A DNA stretch of 64,000 bases from Abyssalbus ytuae. Its GTDB lineage: Bacteria; Bacteroidota; Bacteroidia; Flavobacteriales; Flavobacteriaceae. The DNA lies in assembly GCF_022807975.1 (NCBI RefSeq), contig NZ_CP094358.1:868001-932000 (forward strand), in the 5' to 3' direction. This document shows, piece by piece, positions 47,745 to 57,028 of the stretch. Below the pieces are notes generated by a model. It saw only the letters and a program-made list of their open reading frames with translations. It searched no databases and was not told where the DNA came from. Each line of letters opens with the position of its first letter. The stretch's first letter is position 1. Made by a program: the position numbers and the translations under genes.

Positions 47745-50093
47745 ATGAATAGTAGCACTATAGATAAAATATTTCCAATTTATGCGGTAGAGAATGATTT
47801 ACTGGTCTCTAAAAAAGGAGATGTCAGTATTGCCTATAAGCTGGAACTTCCGCAAATATTTTCATTGGATCTAATAGCCCTGAACCGTATAAATAAAATG
47901 TTTGATAAGATTATATGCTCTTTGCCTGCAGATACTATAATACAAAAGCAGGATTATTTTTATGTGGAAAATCTGAAAACACCGGTATCCAATGGTGAAC
48001 ATTTTTTATCCCGGAGTGATAATAATTTTTTTTACGAAAAGCCTGCATTAAAACATGAATGTTATTTATTCTTTACAAAAGATTCAAAAAGTACAGTAAG
48101 CATAACCAGTTCTCCTAAACTTTATGAAAAATATATAGAAGAAATGGATAGCTTTCTTAAAACGGTTACTTCCGGTATTTCCTACCTCGAAAAAGAAGAG
48201 AATTTTTTTGTAAAAAAATTAAACAGTGATGAAATACTCAATATCCTCGGAAAATATTTTTCGTTAAATCAGGAAGGCAGCGAATCACTTACCGATCTTT
48301 TTTTTGACAAAAGGCTTCAGGTAGGAAAAAATATAGGAGAAATTTATGCAATAACCTCATCTGACCAATTACCTTTAATACTAAATCCGACCAAAAAACA
48401 TATTGAGTTTTCTACACAGAAAACCAATTTTCATATTCCATATATTCAACCAATTTGTTTGGGGCTGGAATGTAATCACATATATAACCAGGTTATTTAC
48501 ATTGAGAAATCCGAAAAAATTTTCTCAAAATTAAAAACAAAGCTGAACCAGTTTAAAAGTTTAGCTATTCTTTCTAAAGAAAACGAAGTTACCTATCATC
48601 AAATAGATGAACTGGTTAACAATGTAATAGAAAAAGAACTAAAATTCGTAAATCAACATTTTAACATAACCCTTTGGGATATTTCCGAACAACAATTGGA
48701 AAACAATTGTACTAAACTGGAAAATTCTTTTAAAGATTTAGGGATTACCCCCTATCAAATTAAGCACGGAATAAAAGATGTATACTTAAATAATGCTCCC
48801 GGTGCCACTACTAACATCCCCCAAGATTACAGATTTATAGGAATTTCGGAGCAAACACCCCTTTTTATCAACTTTGAAAGTTATAACAAAGGCAATAAAG
48901 ACGGAATCTTATTTTGCGACAGAAAAAATAATGCCCCGGTACGTTTGGATCTTTGGGATGAGCCTCTAAAAAGAGGACATATTGTAAACAGGAACCGGTT
49001 AATCTTTGGTCCATCAGGAACCGGAAAATCTTTTTTAATAAACCACATTGCCAGTCAGTATTATGAGCAGGGGCATCATATTGTTATGATAGACATAGGT
49101 AATTCATATAAAAAATTATGTCAGCTGGTAAATGGAAAATATTATGCTTATGATGTAGATAAACCCCTGCGTTTTAACCCTTTCTATTTTAATGCCCCTG
49201 AGGAAGTAACCACCGATAAAAAAGTTTTTCTAACCTCTTTAGTCCTTTTTCTATGGAAAGGTGAGGATAAATTTAAAAGAGAGGAAAAACAAATTATCGG
49301 CCTTTACCTCGACAGGTTTTACGAATATATTTTTTCACACAACGAAGTGTTCCCCAACTTGTCTTCATTCTATGAGTTTGTTGACACCACTGAGGTGATG
49401 GAAGATCAAAACAAATATTTTGACAAAATAAGTTTTCAGCTATCGCTCAAAGATTTTCATGATGGCAAATACAGCCAGATTCTTAACTCAAAGAACAGGA
49501 TAGATTTGGTTAAAGAAAGGTTTATTGTATTTGAAATGGACAATATTAAAGACCATCCTGTTTTATTTCCCCTGGTTACCATGTTGTGTATTGATGTAAT
49601 CATGGAAAAAATAAGGCAACTGCCGGAGGTTAAAAAATCAATATTTATTGATGAATGCTGGAAACCTATTTCAAAAGGAGACATGGCCGAGTTTATTAAA
49701 TATTTATATAAAACCGTTAGGAAATTTTATGGTGAAGTTGCCATTGCAACACAAGATGTAGAAGATATTCTCGATACCCCCGCCGGCCCTGCCATGATTA
49801 ATAATACCGATACCATGATCTTATTGTCTCACAAGAAAAAAATGGCCGTTAAAGATAAATTCGCCAGTTATTTATCGTTTACCGAATCTGATCTTGTAAA
49901 GCTTTTCTCCACTGATAAAAGAGAAGTTTTTATAAAAGTGGGCAGCTCATCAAATGTATATAAATTAAGTGTTTCACCCGAGCGATATGCCTGCTATACT
50001 TCCAATGCCGACGAGAATAATTCCATTTTGGGAATATTCAATAAAACCAATAATATGGAACTGGCCTTAAAAGAATTTACTGAAAAAAAATAA
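47745..50093 (+). CDS. VirB4/TraG-family conjugation ATPase
   Basis: The 782-residue protein has an N-terminal TraG_N-type region and a C-terminal ATPase. Walker A is GPSGTGKS near residues 422-429; Walker B is SIFIDECW near 632-639, with the VirB4 block ATQDVEDIL. Length is typical of VirB4 proteins that power pilus assembly and substrate transport at the inner membrane. The start ATG overlaps the preceding TraM stop region by the AAAATGA arrangement. Confidence 0.95.
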   Translation: MNSSTIDKIFPIYAVENDLLVSKKGDVSIAYKLELPQIFSLDLIALNRINKMFDKIICSLPADTIIQKQDYFYVENLKTPVSNGEHFLSRSDNNFFYEKPALKHECYLFFTKDSKSTVSITSSPKLYEKYIEEMDSFLKTVTSGISYLEKEENFFVKKLNSDEILNILGKYFSLNQEGSESLTDLFFDKRLQVGKNIGEIYAITSSDQLPLILNPTKKHIEFSTQKTNFHIPYIQPICLGLECNHIYNQVIYIEKSEKIFSKLKTKLNQFKSLAILSKENEVTYHQIDELVNNVIEKELKFVNQHFNITLWDISEQQLENNCTKLENSFKDLGITPYQIKHGIKDVYLNNAPGATTNIPQDYRFIGISEQTPLFINFESYNKGNKDGILFCDRKNNAPVRLDLWDEPLKRGHIVNRNRLIFGPSGTGKSFLINHIASQYYEQGHHIVMIDIGNSYKKLCQLVNGKYYAYDVDKPLRFNPFYFNAPEEVTTDKKVFLTSLVLFLWKGEDKFKREEKQIIGLYLDRFYEYIFSHNEVFPNLSSFYEFVDTTEVMEDQNKYFDKISFQLSLKDFHDGKYSQILNSKNRIDLVKERFIVFEMDNIKDHPVLFPLVTMLCIDVIMEKIRQLPEVKKSIFIDECWKPISKGDMAEFIKYLYKTVRKFYGEVAIATQDVEDILDTPAGPAMINNTDTMILLSHKKKMAVKDKFASYLSFTESDLVKLFSTDKREVFIKVGSSSNVYKLSVSPERYACYTSNADENNSILGIFNKTNNMELALKEFTEKK

Positions 50094-50104
50094 GAATACA
50101 CTAT

Positions 50105-50944
50105 ATGAATTATAAAATAACCATACTGTTAAGTTTTTTACTGTCGTGTTACACAACTAACAGCCAAACTAATCTGGCTCCTTTGCATAATCAGGATACG
50201 TTATATGTGTCAGACATAAAAACCACTCATCTTCTGTTTGAAGAAAATATTAAGTATGTTGATATTGGTTCTCCGTATTTTGTGGCAGATACCCTGCAAC
50301 AAATGATAAGGCTAAAACATGTAGGGGAAGAATTGGAGGATGTTAAAAGCCAACTTTCCAACCTTACCGTAATTACCAAAAAAGGCAGGTTTTATTCTAT
50401 TTATTTAGGATATGACCGATTTGCAACTCCTGTTAGCTATGAAGTTAAAAAATCTCCGCAAATAGTTCCGGCTTTTAAAGAACAGGAAGAAAAAGAGATT
50501 AAAAAAGAAGAAAATATGGCTGCACTGTGTAGCCTGATCGCCAAATTCCAGTCAAACGTCCATATCGCAAACCGATGGGGTGAAGACCTGGAAATTGATG
50601 CCACCGGTATTTTTTATGTAGATGAAAAAATAGGCATCCGGATACATTTAAAAAACTATTCGAATATTGATTTTGATATAGACCATATCCTGTTCAGGAC
50701 TAAACTCCATAAAAGATTTAGTGCCGATTACCTGTACCAGGAGCGGGTTATTGAACCAATAAATATCTGCACAGATACCTTTGAAATTGCCGGTGATGGC
50801 AGCCTCACCATAATATTTTTATTTGACAAATTCATGCTCAATAAAAAAGAAAAACTGTATGTAGATATTTTTGAAAAAAACGGGGGGAGGTCGGCTACCT
50901 TATGTATTTCAAGGAGGAGATTATTACAACCTAAAGTTATTTAA
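50105..50944 (+). CDS. TraN / VirB9-like T4SS protein
   Basis: The 279-residue protein has a signal peptide (ILLSFLLSCYTTNSQ), a motif typical of Bacteroidetes TraN (DTLYVSDIKTTHLLFEENI, YVDIGSPYF), and a C-terminal beta domain (VDEKIGIRIHLKNYSNIDFD). VirB9-type proteins form the outer part of the T4SS core with VirB10 and VirB7. It follows the VirB4 gene by 11 bp and ends just before the next ATG. Confidence 0.85.
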   Translation: MNYKITILLSFLLSCYTTNSQTNLAPLHNQDTLYVSDIKTTHLLFEENIKYVDIGSPYFVADTLQQMIRLKHVGEELEDVKSQLSNLTVITKKGRFYSIYLGYDRFATPVSYEVKKSPQIVPAFKEQEEKEIKKEENMAALCSLIAKFQSNVHIANRWGEDLEIDATGIFYVDEKIGIRIHLKNYSNIDFDIDHILFRTKLHKRFSADYLYQERVIEPINICTDTFEIAGDGSLTIIFLFDKFMLNKKEKLYVDIFEKNGGRSATLCISRRRLLQPKVI

Positions 50945-50945
50945 C

Positions 50946-51446
50946 ATGAAAAAAACCCTATTAATACTTAATCTTTTTGCAATAATTAATTGTTTCGGGC
51001 AATATCTGGACTTCCCGGGGGAAGTATTTAGAAAACAGGAAAGAGACCGGGCCAAAGAAGCTTATGACCAATATAAGAAAACAGCCCTTGAATATAGTGA
51101 GGCACTCCCGGTAAATCTCAGTATAAGAAACTCAAAAACAAGGCTCAGCTTCAATTTCAATAATGCACGTATAGATTACCTGGATTACAAAGGAATGTGT
51201 AATAGCTATTTGAACCCTTTTAAAAAAAAAGCATGCCAAAACAGGTATAATTATTTAAAAGAAGCTCATTACCAGGTCTTACAGCTTATGAATATATACA
51301 CCAACAGCAAAATAAATGTGGGAGTTAAAGAATTGATAGGAGAAAAGTATACATCAATTACAAATACAATTATTCAGGAACTGGAAACTATGAAGCAAGA
51401 AGCCCAGAAGAATATTTTATATCATTTATTGCCAAAAAATAAGTGA
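50946..51446 (+). CDS. Small exported helical protein of the T4SS operon (1 of 5)
   Basis: The protein has 166 residues from ATG 50946, 1 bp after the TraN stop; a longer open frame upstream overlaps TraN and is not used here. The signal peptide is KKTLLILNLFAIINCFGQ. The mature part is helical with two Cys (MCNSYLNPFKKKACQN). It has no recognised domain. It is the first of five consecutive exported proteins of ~165-200 residues in the operon. Confidence 0.7.
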   Translation: MKKTLLILNLFAIINCFGQYLDFPGEVFRKQERDRAKEAYDQYKKTALEYSEALPVNLSIRNSKTRLSFNFNNARIDYLDYKGMCNSYLNPFKKKACQNRYNYLKEAHYQVLQLMNIYTNSKINVGVKELIGEKYTSITNTIIQELETMKQEAQKNILYHLLPKNK

Positions 51447-51488
51447 TATGCAGATTGACAGACTGATAACATACATAAAATAAACGCG

Positions 51489-52091
51489 ATGAAAAAAATT
51501 TATATGCTAACCCTGATATGTTTAATGGGAGGTTATGTAAGCTCAGCACAAGTACATATACATACCCATTTAAATAATAATGATGCAGAAACCCGTAAAA
51601 AACTGGGAGATCTAATGGTAAAGATAATTAACAGAACCATTATACTTGATAAAACAAATCGTGACCTGGAAAAAATATACATCTATCACAAGGCTCAACT
51701 TAAAAAAAAGTATAACCGCAATCGCTTTGATAAAAGAGATAATTTTTTAACACAAACAGCAGGTTCCCTTGCCTTGAGTTTAGGTACTTCCATACTAACC
51801 CAATATGCACAATTGCCTTATATGACCAAAGCTAAAAGGGAATATATTAATAATACGGCAATGAACAAAGATTTACTTATATACTTACAATACCTGGATT
51901 CAAAAAAGATTAAGGCCTCACAACGCCAGGAAATTTACCGTTTAAGAAGTGAACTTATAAGAGAAATTTCCAAAAACGATAGGGAATCAAGAAAAATGCT
52001 CATGTTTTCTGCAGTTGGATGGGCCCTCATTAACTATGCAGTATTTGTAGAAATATCCAGGAAACTAAACGAAGTAGAAATTGCACTCTAA
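51489..52091 (+). CDS. Small exported protein of the T4SS operon (2 of 5)
   Basis: The 200-residue protein has a signal peptide ending ..GGYVSSAQ, an early HIHTHLNNND segment with three His, helical regions, and two hydrophobic stretches (TAGSLALSLGTSILTQ and MLMFSAVGWALINYAVFV) that may enter the membrane. No family was recognised. Operon position implies a T4SS accessory role. Confidence 0.7.
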   Translation: MKKIYMLTLICLMGGYVSSAQVHIHTHLNNNDAETRKKLGDLMVKIINRTIILDKTNRDLEKIYIYHKAQLKKKYNRNRFDKRDNFLTQTAGSLALSLGTSILTQYAQLPYMTKAKREYINNTAMNKDLLIYLQYLDSKKIKASQRQEIYRLRSELIREISKNDRESRKMLMFSAVGWALINYAVFVEISRKLNEVEIAL

Positions 52092-52139
52092 AAACGGGAA
52101 ACATTAAGATATACACAAACCTGATTAAAATTAAAAAGT

Positions 52140-52682
52140 ATGAAAACCTGTATAATTATTATTTTTTTTCTTAAAGGGATAATGATATCCGCACAAATGT
52201 TCCCGCTTCTTACCGATCCCGGATCTATTACCGGAACCAAACTAATGTCAGACACCTACAAAGATTTAAAATATGAAAGTTACTATCTGGCCGGAGATGT
52301 TAATAAATTCAATAATAATTACAGGAAAAGAGCTTTATACCTCACAACCATGTCATCGTTTTTGACTAACAAAATAAACCGGGAAATTAAATTGAGTATG
52401 GAACGGTATAATTTTCTGGTATCACGTAATAAGTCTCTCTCCCTGCTCAATTATTCCAAGAAAAAGAAAAATCTCAAAATGCTGAAGCTTATTGAAAAAA
52501 TGCTCAATAACCTTGAGAATGAACTTAGCAAGCAAAAATCTATTAATGTGCTTAACGGAGAAAAACTAAACCTTTACCACAATGTGATGGAATCCCTCTG
52601 GAAGATTGATCAAGTAATGGATACGGTAGAAGATAATGTAAAACAAAGTATAATACTTGATTTTATTACCCGCAGAAAGTAA
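52140..52682 (+). CDS. Small exported protein of the T4SS operon (3 of 5), VirB5/TraI-like by position
   Basis: The 180-residue protein has an N-terminal signal (IIIIFFLKGIMISAQ) and a mature start FPLLTDPGSITGTKLMSD. That recalls the DPG motif near the start of VirB5/TraI-type periplasmic proteins of Bacteroidetes conjugation systems. The rest is helical and basic. The assignment is weak; what is clear is an exported, helical protein. Confidence 0.6.
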   Translation: MKTCIIIIFFLKGIMISAQMFPLLTDPGSITGTKLMSDTYKDLKYESYYLAGDVNKFNNNYRKRALYLTTMSSFLTNKINREIKLSMERYNFLVSRNKSLSLLNYSKKKKNLKMLKLIEKMLNNLENELSKQKSINVLNGEKLNLYHNVMESLWKIDQVMDTVEDNVKQSIILDFITRRK

Positions 52683-52721
52683 GCACTTATCCGTGAAAAA
52701 ACACCTCAAAAAGTATTAATT

Positions 52722-53267
52722 ATGAAACAAATATTACCACTTATAGCTTTCTTATCCTTCATATACCCAATGCAGGCTCAGATTGTACAGACTATTAATT
52801 CAAATTTAATAGACACCCGCTCGCAGGATTATTATTCTGATATTAATAAATATAATCAAAAAATGATCCTCCCCTTAACCAGCAATCAGACGATGATAGT
52901 TTCTTCAATAAAAGATATTATTAAGGATGAGTATGATGAATTAAGTGATATAAACATATCATTAAAAATACTTCAACCGGGTATTCAAAATTTTATCTAT
53001 GGAAGCTCCTTTAATAGTAAACTTGGGTACAATAGTTATGGATATATTAAGAAAAGGTACCCTCTCATTAACGCCATGAGCCCCAGCACCACAGTTAAGA
53101 ATAAAATAATAAGGCTCAGATATTATAAAAAGTTAAAGTCTGAAAAGGAAAAAATAAGTGATTATTTAAATGCATCAAACCCAATTCCCGAAGGAGAAAG
53201 GATTTTATTAATTCTTATGGCCATGGAAAATGTAATAAATATAACACTGGAAAATGAAAACTACTAA
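52722..53267 (+). CDS. Small exported protein of the T4SS operon (4 of 5)
   Basis: The 181-residue protein has a signal peptide (LPLIAFLSFIYPMQAQ) and a helical mature part (ISLKILQPGIQNFIYG, LRYYKKLKSEKEKI). No domain was recognised. Its end overlaps the next gene by 14 bp, indicating coupled translation. Confidence 0.7.
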   Translation: MKQILPLIAFLSFIYPMQAQIVQTINSNLIDTRSQDYYSDINKYNQKMILPLTSNQTMIVSSIKDIIKDEYDELSDINISLKILQPGIQNFIYGSSFNSKLGYNSYGYIKKRYPLINAMSPSTTVKNKIIRLRYYKKLKSEKEKISDYLNASNPIPEGERILLILMAMENVINITLENENY

Positions 53268-53826
53268 GATACTTATCATGTTGTTAATAAGCAGCATTTG
53301 CTTTGGACAATCACACTCGGAGTCTATTGCCGATGTAATGGTGGCATCACAAAAAATGATGCTCTACGGCTTATTAAAAAGAGAAAAGAATCTTTTAAGG
53401 GAACAACAAAACCTGATAGAGAAAATAAAAAAAGAAGAAAAAAGCTACCAGGATAAAATAGGCCCATTATCAAACATTTCAAACACAATTGTATTCCTAA
53501 CACTGGAAAAAACCTTACGGTCTATGAAGAAAAAAATAAGCAATGTAGAAACCAATATCAGGATAAGAAAATTTGCCACCTTCGGTCTTCGTCACGGACT
53601 GTCCAGGTACGAATCCGAACTTAAAAGACTAAAAAAATACTTTAATAAACTTGAAGAAGAGCAGCAGGTAATTAATACCGTAGCATTGGCTAGCGGTGGG
53701 GCCGGCTATAACTATACTGCAACCCTTAAACTATTGCTAAGAGCAATAAAAGTAAGAGGCAAAATTCTTGAGATAGATAAAAACGTAAAAGCTCTTATGG
53801 GAGCAAGCAGGCTTTTTGCAAAATAA
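53254..53826 (+). CDS. Small exported coiled-coil protein of the T4SS operon (5 of 5)
   Basis: The 190-residue protein has a signal peptide (ILIMLLISSICFGQ) and long charged helices (REQQNLIEKIKKEEKSYQD, SRYESELKRLKKYFNKL). It overlaps the previous gene by 14 bp. Its helical nature and place before the VirB6-like gene would fit a VirB5-like or channel-accessory protein; identity is not established. Confidence 0.7.
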   Translation: MKTTKILIMLLISSICFGQSHSESIADVMVASQKMMLYGLLKREKNLLREQQNLIEKIKKEEKSYQDKIGPLSNISNTIVFLTLEKTLRSMKKKISNVETNIRIRKFATFGLRHGLSRYESELKRLKKYFNKLEEEQQVINTVALASGGAGYNYTATLKLLLRAIKVRGKILEIDKNVKALMGASRLFAK

Positions 53827-53841
53827 ACTCAAATAAAGATC

Positions 53842-54747
53842 ATGAACGATACCGAATTATCAGTAATAGACGCATTTGATAAATCCCTCATCGAGGGGCT
53901 TACCCAATTTGTCAATGAGATCAGTCATTTTGCCGGCCTGTTTGCTGCCATATTCATGATTATCCTTATAGGTGTAAAAGTGGTTACATATTTTGTTAAC
54001 CCTTCCAGCAATATGGATCCGTACATACTGGTTAAGCCCATACTCATAATAATAGCACTTGTTCTCTATAATACACTGGTTGATATTTTATTATTTAAGC
54101 CTACCGGTTTTGTTGAAGAAGTTATAGAAACAGCTGCATGTAAAGTTACCGGAAACCCTAATATCGGGGAGTTCAAGAAACTTTTTGCAAAATGTATGAC
54201 CCCCGCACAACATTTTGATGAAGGAGAGTCAGTAGGCGAAAGCATATGGGACCTTTTAAGTGCAAACCCTATTTTAGAACTAATTCATTTATTAATTTAT
54301 ATAATAGCCGGAATGGTGGCAGCATATATAATGTTGAGGCAAGTAGTGCTAAAAGGCGTTTATTTAGTGTTGGGAATACTCGTCATACCATTCTCTCTCA
54401 TTCCCGGTAACGAAGAGATCCTAAAAAGATGGTTTTTTGGTTTTTTAGCAGTGCTGCTGTGGGTTCCCGTTCTCAGGATACTCCAGACTATTATGATATT
54501 GATAAATTTTGCCGATACCGACGGATGGGGGCCATGGATTGCCGTGGTACTACAGGTTTGCATGATATTTTTTGTGCTTCAGGTTCCCAAATATGCCAAT
54601 TTTCTTGTTAGCGGCTCCGGAGATAATGATACCAGCGACTGGCTCACCTTTATTGGAAGGGAAGCATACTACCGTTACTTTCCAAGTATGAAAATAGGTG
54701 GTGGCGGTAGTACAGGAAGAGAAAGAAACAGAAGAGGTAATAATTAA
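53842..54747 (+). CDS. TraJ / VirB6-like polytopic channel protein
   Basis: The 301-residue protein has about six to seven membrane segments (FAAIFMIILIGVKVVTYFV, PILIIIALVLYNTLVDILL, ILELIHLLIYIIAGMVAAYI, VYLVLGILVIPFSLIPGNE, FGFLAVLLWVPVLRIL, IAVVLQVCMIFFVLQ). The loop PGNEEILKRWFFG and the last helices match VirB6/TraJ proteins, which form the inner-membrane gate. The tail is Gly/Arg-rich (GGGGSTGRERNRRGNN). Confidence 0.8.
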   Translation: MNDTELSVIDAFDKSLIEGLTQFVNEISHFAGLFAAIFMIILIGVKVVTYFVNPSSNMDPYILVKPILIIIALVLYNTLVDILLFKPTGFVEEVIETAACKVTGNPNIGEFKKLFAKCMTPAQHFDEGESVGESIWDLLSANPILELIHLLIYIIAGMVAAYIMLRQVVLKGVYLVLGILVIPFSLIPGNEEILKRWFFGFLAVLLWVPVLRILQTIMILINFADTDGWGPWIAVVLQVCMIFFVLQVPKYANFLVSGSGDNDTSDWLTFIGREAYYRYFPSMKIGGGGSTGRERNRRGNN

Positions 54748-54751
54748 AATT

Positions 54752-55030
54752 ATGGAATACAAAACACCTAAAGTACTCGAAAAAAAACCTGTAATAGCAG
54801 GATCCGACCTGGGCACCATTGTTATATCATCGGCATGCCTCCTGCTTTTTGTATTTACTGTGTTTACGTCTTTTTTAGCCTCTCTTGTATTTATTGCTAT
54901 TGCTGTGATGAATATAATAATTAAAAAAAAATATCCACAAAGAGGACAATTAAAAATGGTTGTGAAACATCATACAAGTGTACAATGTATAAGAATTAAT
55001 AAACCCATAAAACTATTAATAAAACGATAA
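54752..55030 (+). CDS. VirB3-like small membrane protein
   Basis: The protein has 92 residues from ATG 54752, 4 bp after the VirB6-like gene; a longer frame upstream overlaps that gene. Two adjacent hydrophobic helices (TIVISSACLLLFVFTVFTS, FLASLVFIAIAVMNIII) are followed by a basic C-terminus. Size, topology and operon position fit VirB3/TraF-type proteins that dock the VirB4 ATPase. Confidence 0.65.
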   Translation: MEYKTPKVLEKKPVIAGSDLGTIVISSACLLLFVFTVFTSFLASLVFIAIAVMNIIIKKKYPQRGQLKMVVKHHTSVQCIRINKPIKLLIKR

Positions 55031-55074
55031 CATATAATAATCTAGTAATCCGGTTGAATTTAAAACTTAATAAA

Positions 55075-55452
55075 ATGAAAAAAATGATAAAACTTAAATT
55101 AGAAATTCAAAAGTATATTAACCCGGGGGTAGTAAAAAACATCCTTAAAACCCCTAAAAAGAACTATATCTTTTTCCTGCTCTTTCTTTGTTGCCTTCCT
55201 GTTTTCTCACAAACCGGAGGTGCATCTGAAGTAACATCAAAAATAAACCAATGGGGGCAAACTATTAAAACTATTTTAAATGCAGTAGTAGGTATCTTCT
55301 CATTTGTTGGCGGATTTCTCATTTTCATCCAATACATGCAAGGTAATGAACAAGCTCAAAAGAACTTTATCCGCTTCATTATAGGACTGGCGATCTTTGG
55401 GCTGGTGGCTTTAATAGCCAATATATTTATTGATGGAAATGTTACACCGTAA
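55075..55452 (+). CDS. TraE / VirB2-like pilin
   Basis: The protein has 125 residues from ATG 55075 (in-frame TTG 55054 is possible). An N-terminal basic region leads into a signal helix (YIFFLLFLCCLPVFSQ). Two mature hydrophobic helices follow (ILNAVVGIFSFVGGFLIFI, FIRFIIGLAIFGLVALIANIF). This matches Bacteroidetes TraE/DUF4134 proteins, which are VirB2-type pilins. Confidence 0.8.
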   Translation: MKKMIKLKLEIQKYINPGVVKNILKTPKKNYIFFLLFLCCLPVFSQTGGASEVTSKINQWGQTIKTILNAVVGIFSFVGGFLIFIQYMQGNEQAQKNFIRFIIGLAIFGLVALIANIFIDGNVTP

Positions 55453-55531
55453 AACCTTATTATTTTGCCCTATTGATCTTTACCGGCTTCCTGGAAAGCA
55501 AATAAGGCATTAAATAAAAATTAATTTGCAT

Positions 55532-56146
55532 ATGGATTTAAAATCTTTAAAAGACATACCATCCAGTTTTTCACTGGTAAAAAAAGCTTTGATATTTTGT
55601 TTTGTTGTCACTATTCTTGTATCAACAGGAAGCTTGTTCTGGGCTTATTACACCACAAGGACTCTTAAAAATACCGCGTATGTTCTTACCAAAGACGGAC
55701 ACGCAGCTTTAATGCAGGCAATAAACGAAAATGAAATTGACAGCTATAGAAAACCTGAAATTATACATCATATTAATATGTTTCACCTGGCCTTTTGGGA
55801 AATAGATCAATTTAACTATGAAAGAAAAATAAACGATGCTTTATACCTGGCGGGAGATGCCGGTAAGAGACTATATAAAACTTTGGAAGCCAGTGGCCAT
55901 TTTGCCAAAATATCAACCGAGAACCTCACACAAAAAATAGAAGTTGACTCTATTGTGGTGAACGATGAAGTATATCCCTATTCAGGAAATTTCTACGGTA
56001 AATTACGGGTTTTAAGAACTGATCAAAAAGTAGAATCGGTAAATGGTTTTAAAGCAAAGTTCATACTTTACAATGTAGCCAGAACCAATAAAAACCCGCA
56101 CGGGCTTCTTATTGAAAACTATCATTTAGATTTAAATGAATATTAA
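55532..56146 (+). CDS. TraK / VirB8-like T4SS protein
   Basis: The protein has 204 residues from ATG 55532 (TTG at 55526 possible). One transmembrane helix near the N-terminus (ALIFCFVVTILVSTGSLFW) precedes a periplasmic domain with the Bacteroidetes TraK pattern (PEIIHHINMFHLAFWEIDQ, YLAGDAGKRLYKTLE, GFKAKFILYNVARTNKNP). VirB8-type proteins help assemble the channel in the inner membrane. Confidence 0.88.
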   Translation: MDLKSLKDIPSSFSLVKKALIFCFVVTILVSTGSLFWAYYTTRTLKNTAYVLTKDGHAALMQAINENEIDSYRKPEIIHHINMFHLAFWEIDQFNYERKINDALYLAGDAGKRLYKTLEASGHFAKISTENLTQKIEVDSIVVNDEVYPYSGNFYGKLRVLRTDQKVESVNGFKAKFILYNVARTNKNPHGLLIENYHLDLNEY

Positions 56147-56156
56147 TGCTAATATA

Positions 56157-56579
56157 ATGGAAGAGAAAACAATATGGAAGGGCTCCCCTTCTCAGTGGTC
56201 TAACTTAATGTTTTACTTATCATGTACTTTTCTGATAGCAGCTTTCGGGCTCGGGCTATTATTAGCCTTATGGAAATATCTGGACACTCAATTGCATATT
56301 TACCACATAACAAACCAACGTATTATTGAACACCGTGGCATACTGTCAAAAGTATCTAAAGAGATAGAATTATACAGGGTAAAAGATATTCAACACCGGG
56401 AACCTTTGTTTCTTAGAATTTTCGGACTTTCCAATATTTTATTAATTGCAGCAGATCATGATAGTCCTGTTTTGGTTTTAAAAGGATTGGAAAACGGCGC
56501 AGAACTTAAAGAAGAAATAAGAATGGCTGTTGATATAAGAAGGGATATTAAAAAAGTAAGGGAAATAGATTTCAATTAA
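56157..56579 (+). CDS. Bacterial PH (bPH2/YdbS-like) domain membrane protein
   Basis: The protein has ~140 residues; ATG 56157 or 56136 are possible starts, the latter overlapping the TraK gene. A hydrophobic segment (FYLSCTFLIAAFGLGLLLAL) is followed by the bPH2 fold (YHITNQRIIEHRGILSKVSKEIEL, IFGLSNILLIAADHDSP). bPH2 proteins are small membrane proteins of unclear function. It is the last gene of the T4SS operon, before a terminator. Confidence 0.8.
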   Translation: MEEKTIWKGSPSQWSNLMFYLSCTFLIAAFGLGLLLALWKYLDTQLHIYHITNQRIIEHRGILSKVSKEIELYRVKDIQHREPLFLRIFGLSNILLIAADHDSPVLVLKGLENGAELKEEIRMAVDIRRDIKKVREIDFN

Positions 56580-56802
56580 CAAAAAACCAAAATTCTTGTA
56601 TTTACAGGCTTTTGGCTTTTTATTTCTTTTTATGTTTCATGTTTAATTGTTAGCAGCTGTCTGAAAAGTAATTTTTCTGTCATTTCCGGGCTAAACCTGA
56701 ATGTATTTAGGAAACCGAAGTTAAGAGATTAAGAGTGTTAGTTTTTAATAATAAATCTCTACTGTTTACCTGGCAGGCAAGGTTAACCCTTAAAGAATTG
56801 AC

Positions 56803-56836
56803 AGTCTAAAAAACATTTTTAGACAGCTTTTTTATT
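56803..56836 (+). terminator. Rho-independent terminator after the T4SS operon
   Basis: GTCTAAAAA and TTTTTAGAC form a perfect stem with a short loop. It is followed by AGC and a T7 run. It lies ~225 bp past the last operon gene. Confidence 0.85.
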
Positions 56837-56959
56837 GCCCTGGCTTTACTGAAAAATTTAAAGCAAAAAAAGGAAAGGCAAATAAACATTTTTACAGAAA
56901 TCTTCCTGCCTCTTGCTTTTAGAAAATTTATAAATACAAAACTTAAATTTCTCAACCAT

Positions 56960-56985
56960 AAAAAAAGAGGCAACTTTAAGTTGCC
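56960..56985 (-). terminator. Rho-independent terminator of the 336-aa coiled-coil gene
   Basis: GGCAACTTTAAGTTGCC (56969-56985) is a hairpin with an A-rich flank (56960-56966), which becomes a T run on the minus strand. It lies ~45 bp past the stop of the gene at 57029-58039. Confidence 0.9.
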
Positions 56986-57028
56986 CCCCTTTCTTATGTT
57001 TTTTTACATAAAACTTTTTGATAGTGTC

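Noticed and set aside
43998-56579. Standard integrative conjugative element
   Set aside because: No relaxase, integrase, att repeat, ParA/TraA-like or single-strand-binding gene was seen in the window, and the gene order is unusual. It is not excluded that such genes lie outside the window.
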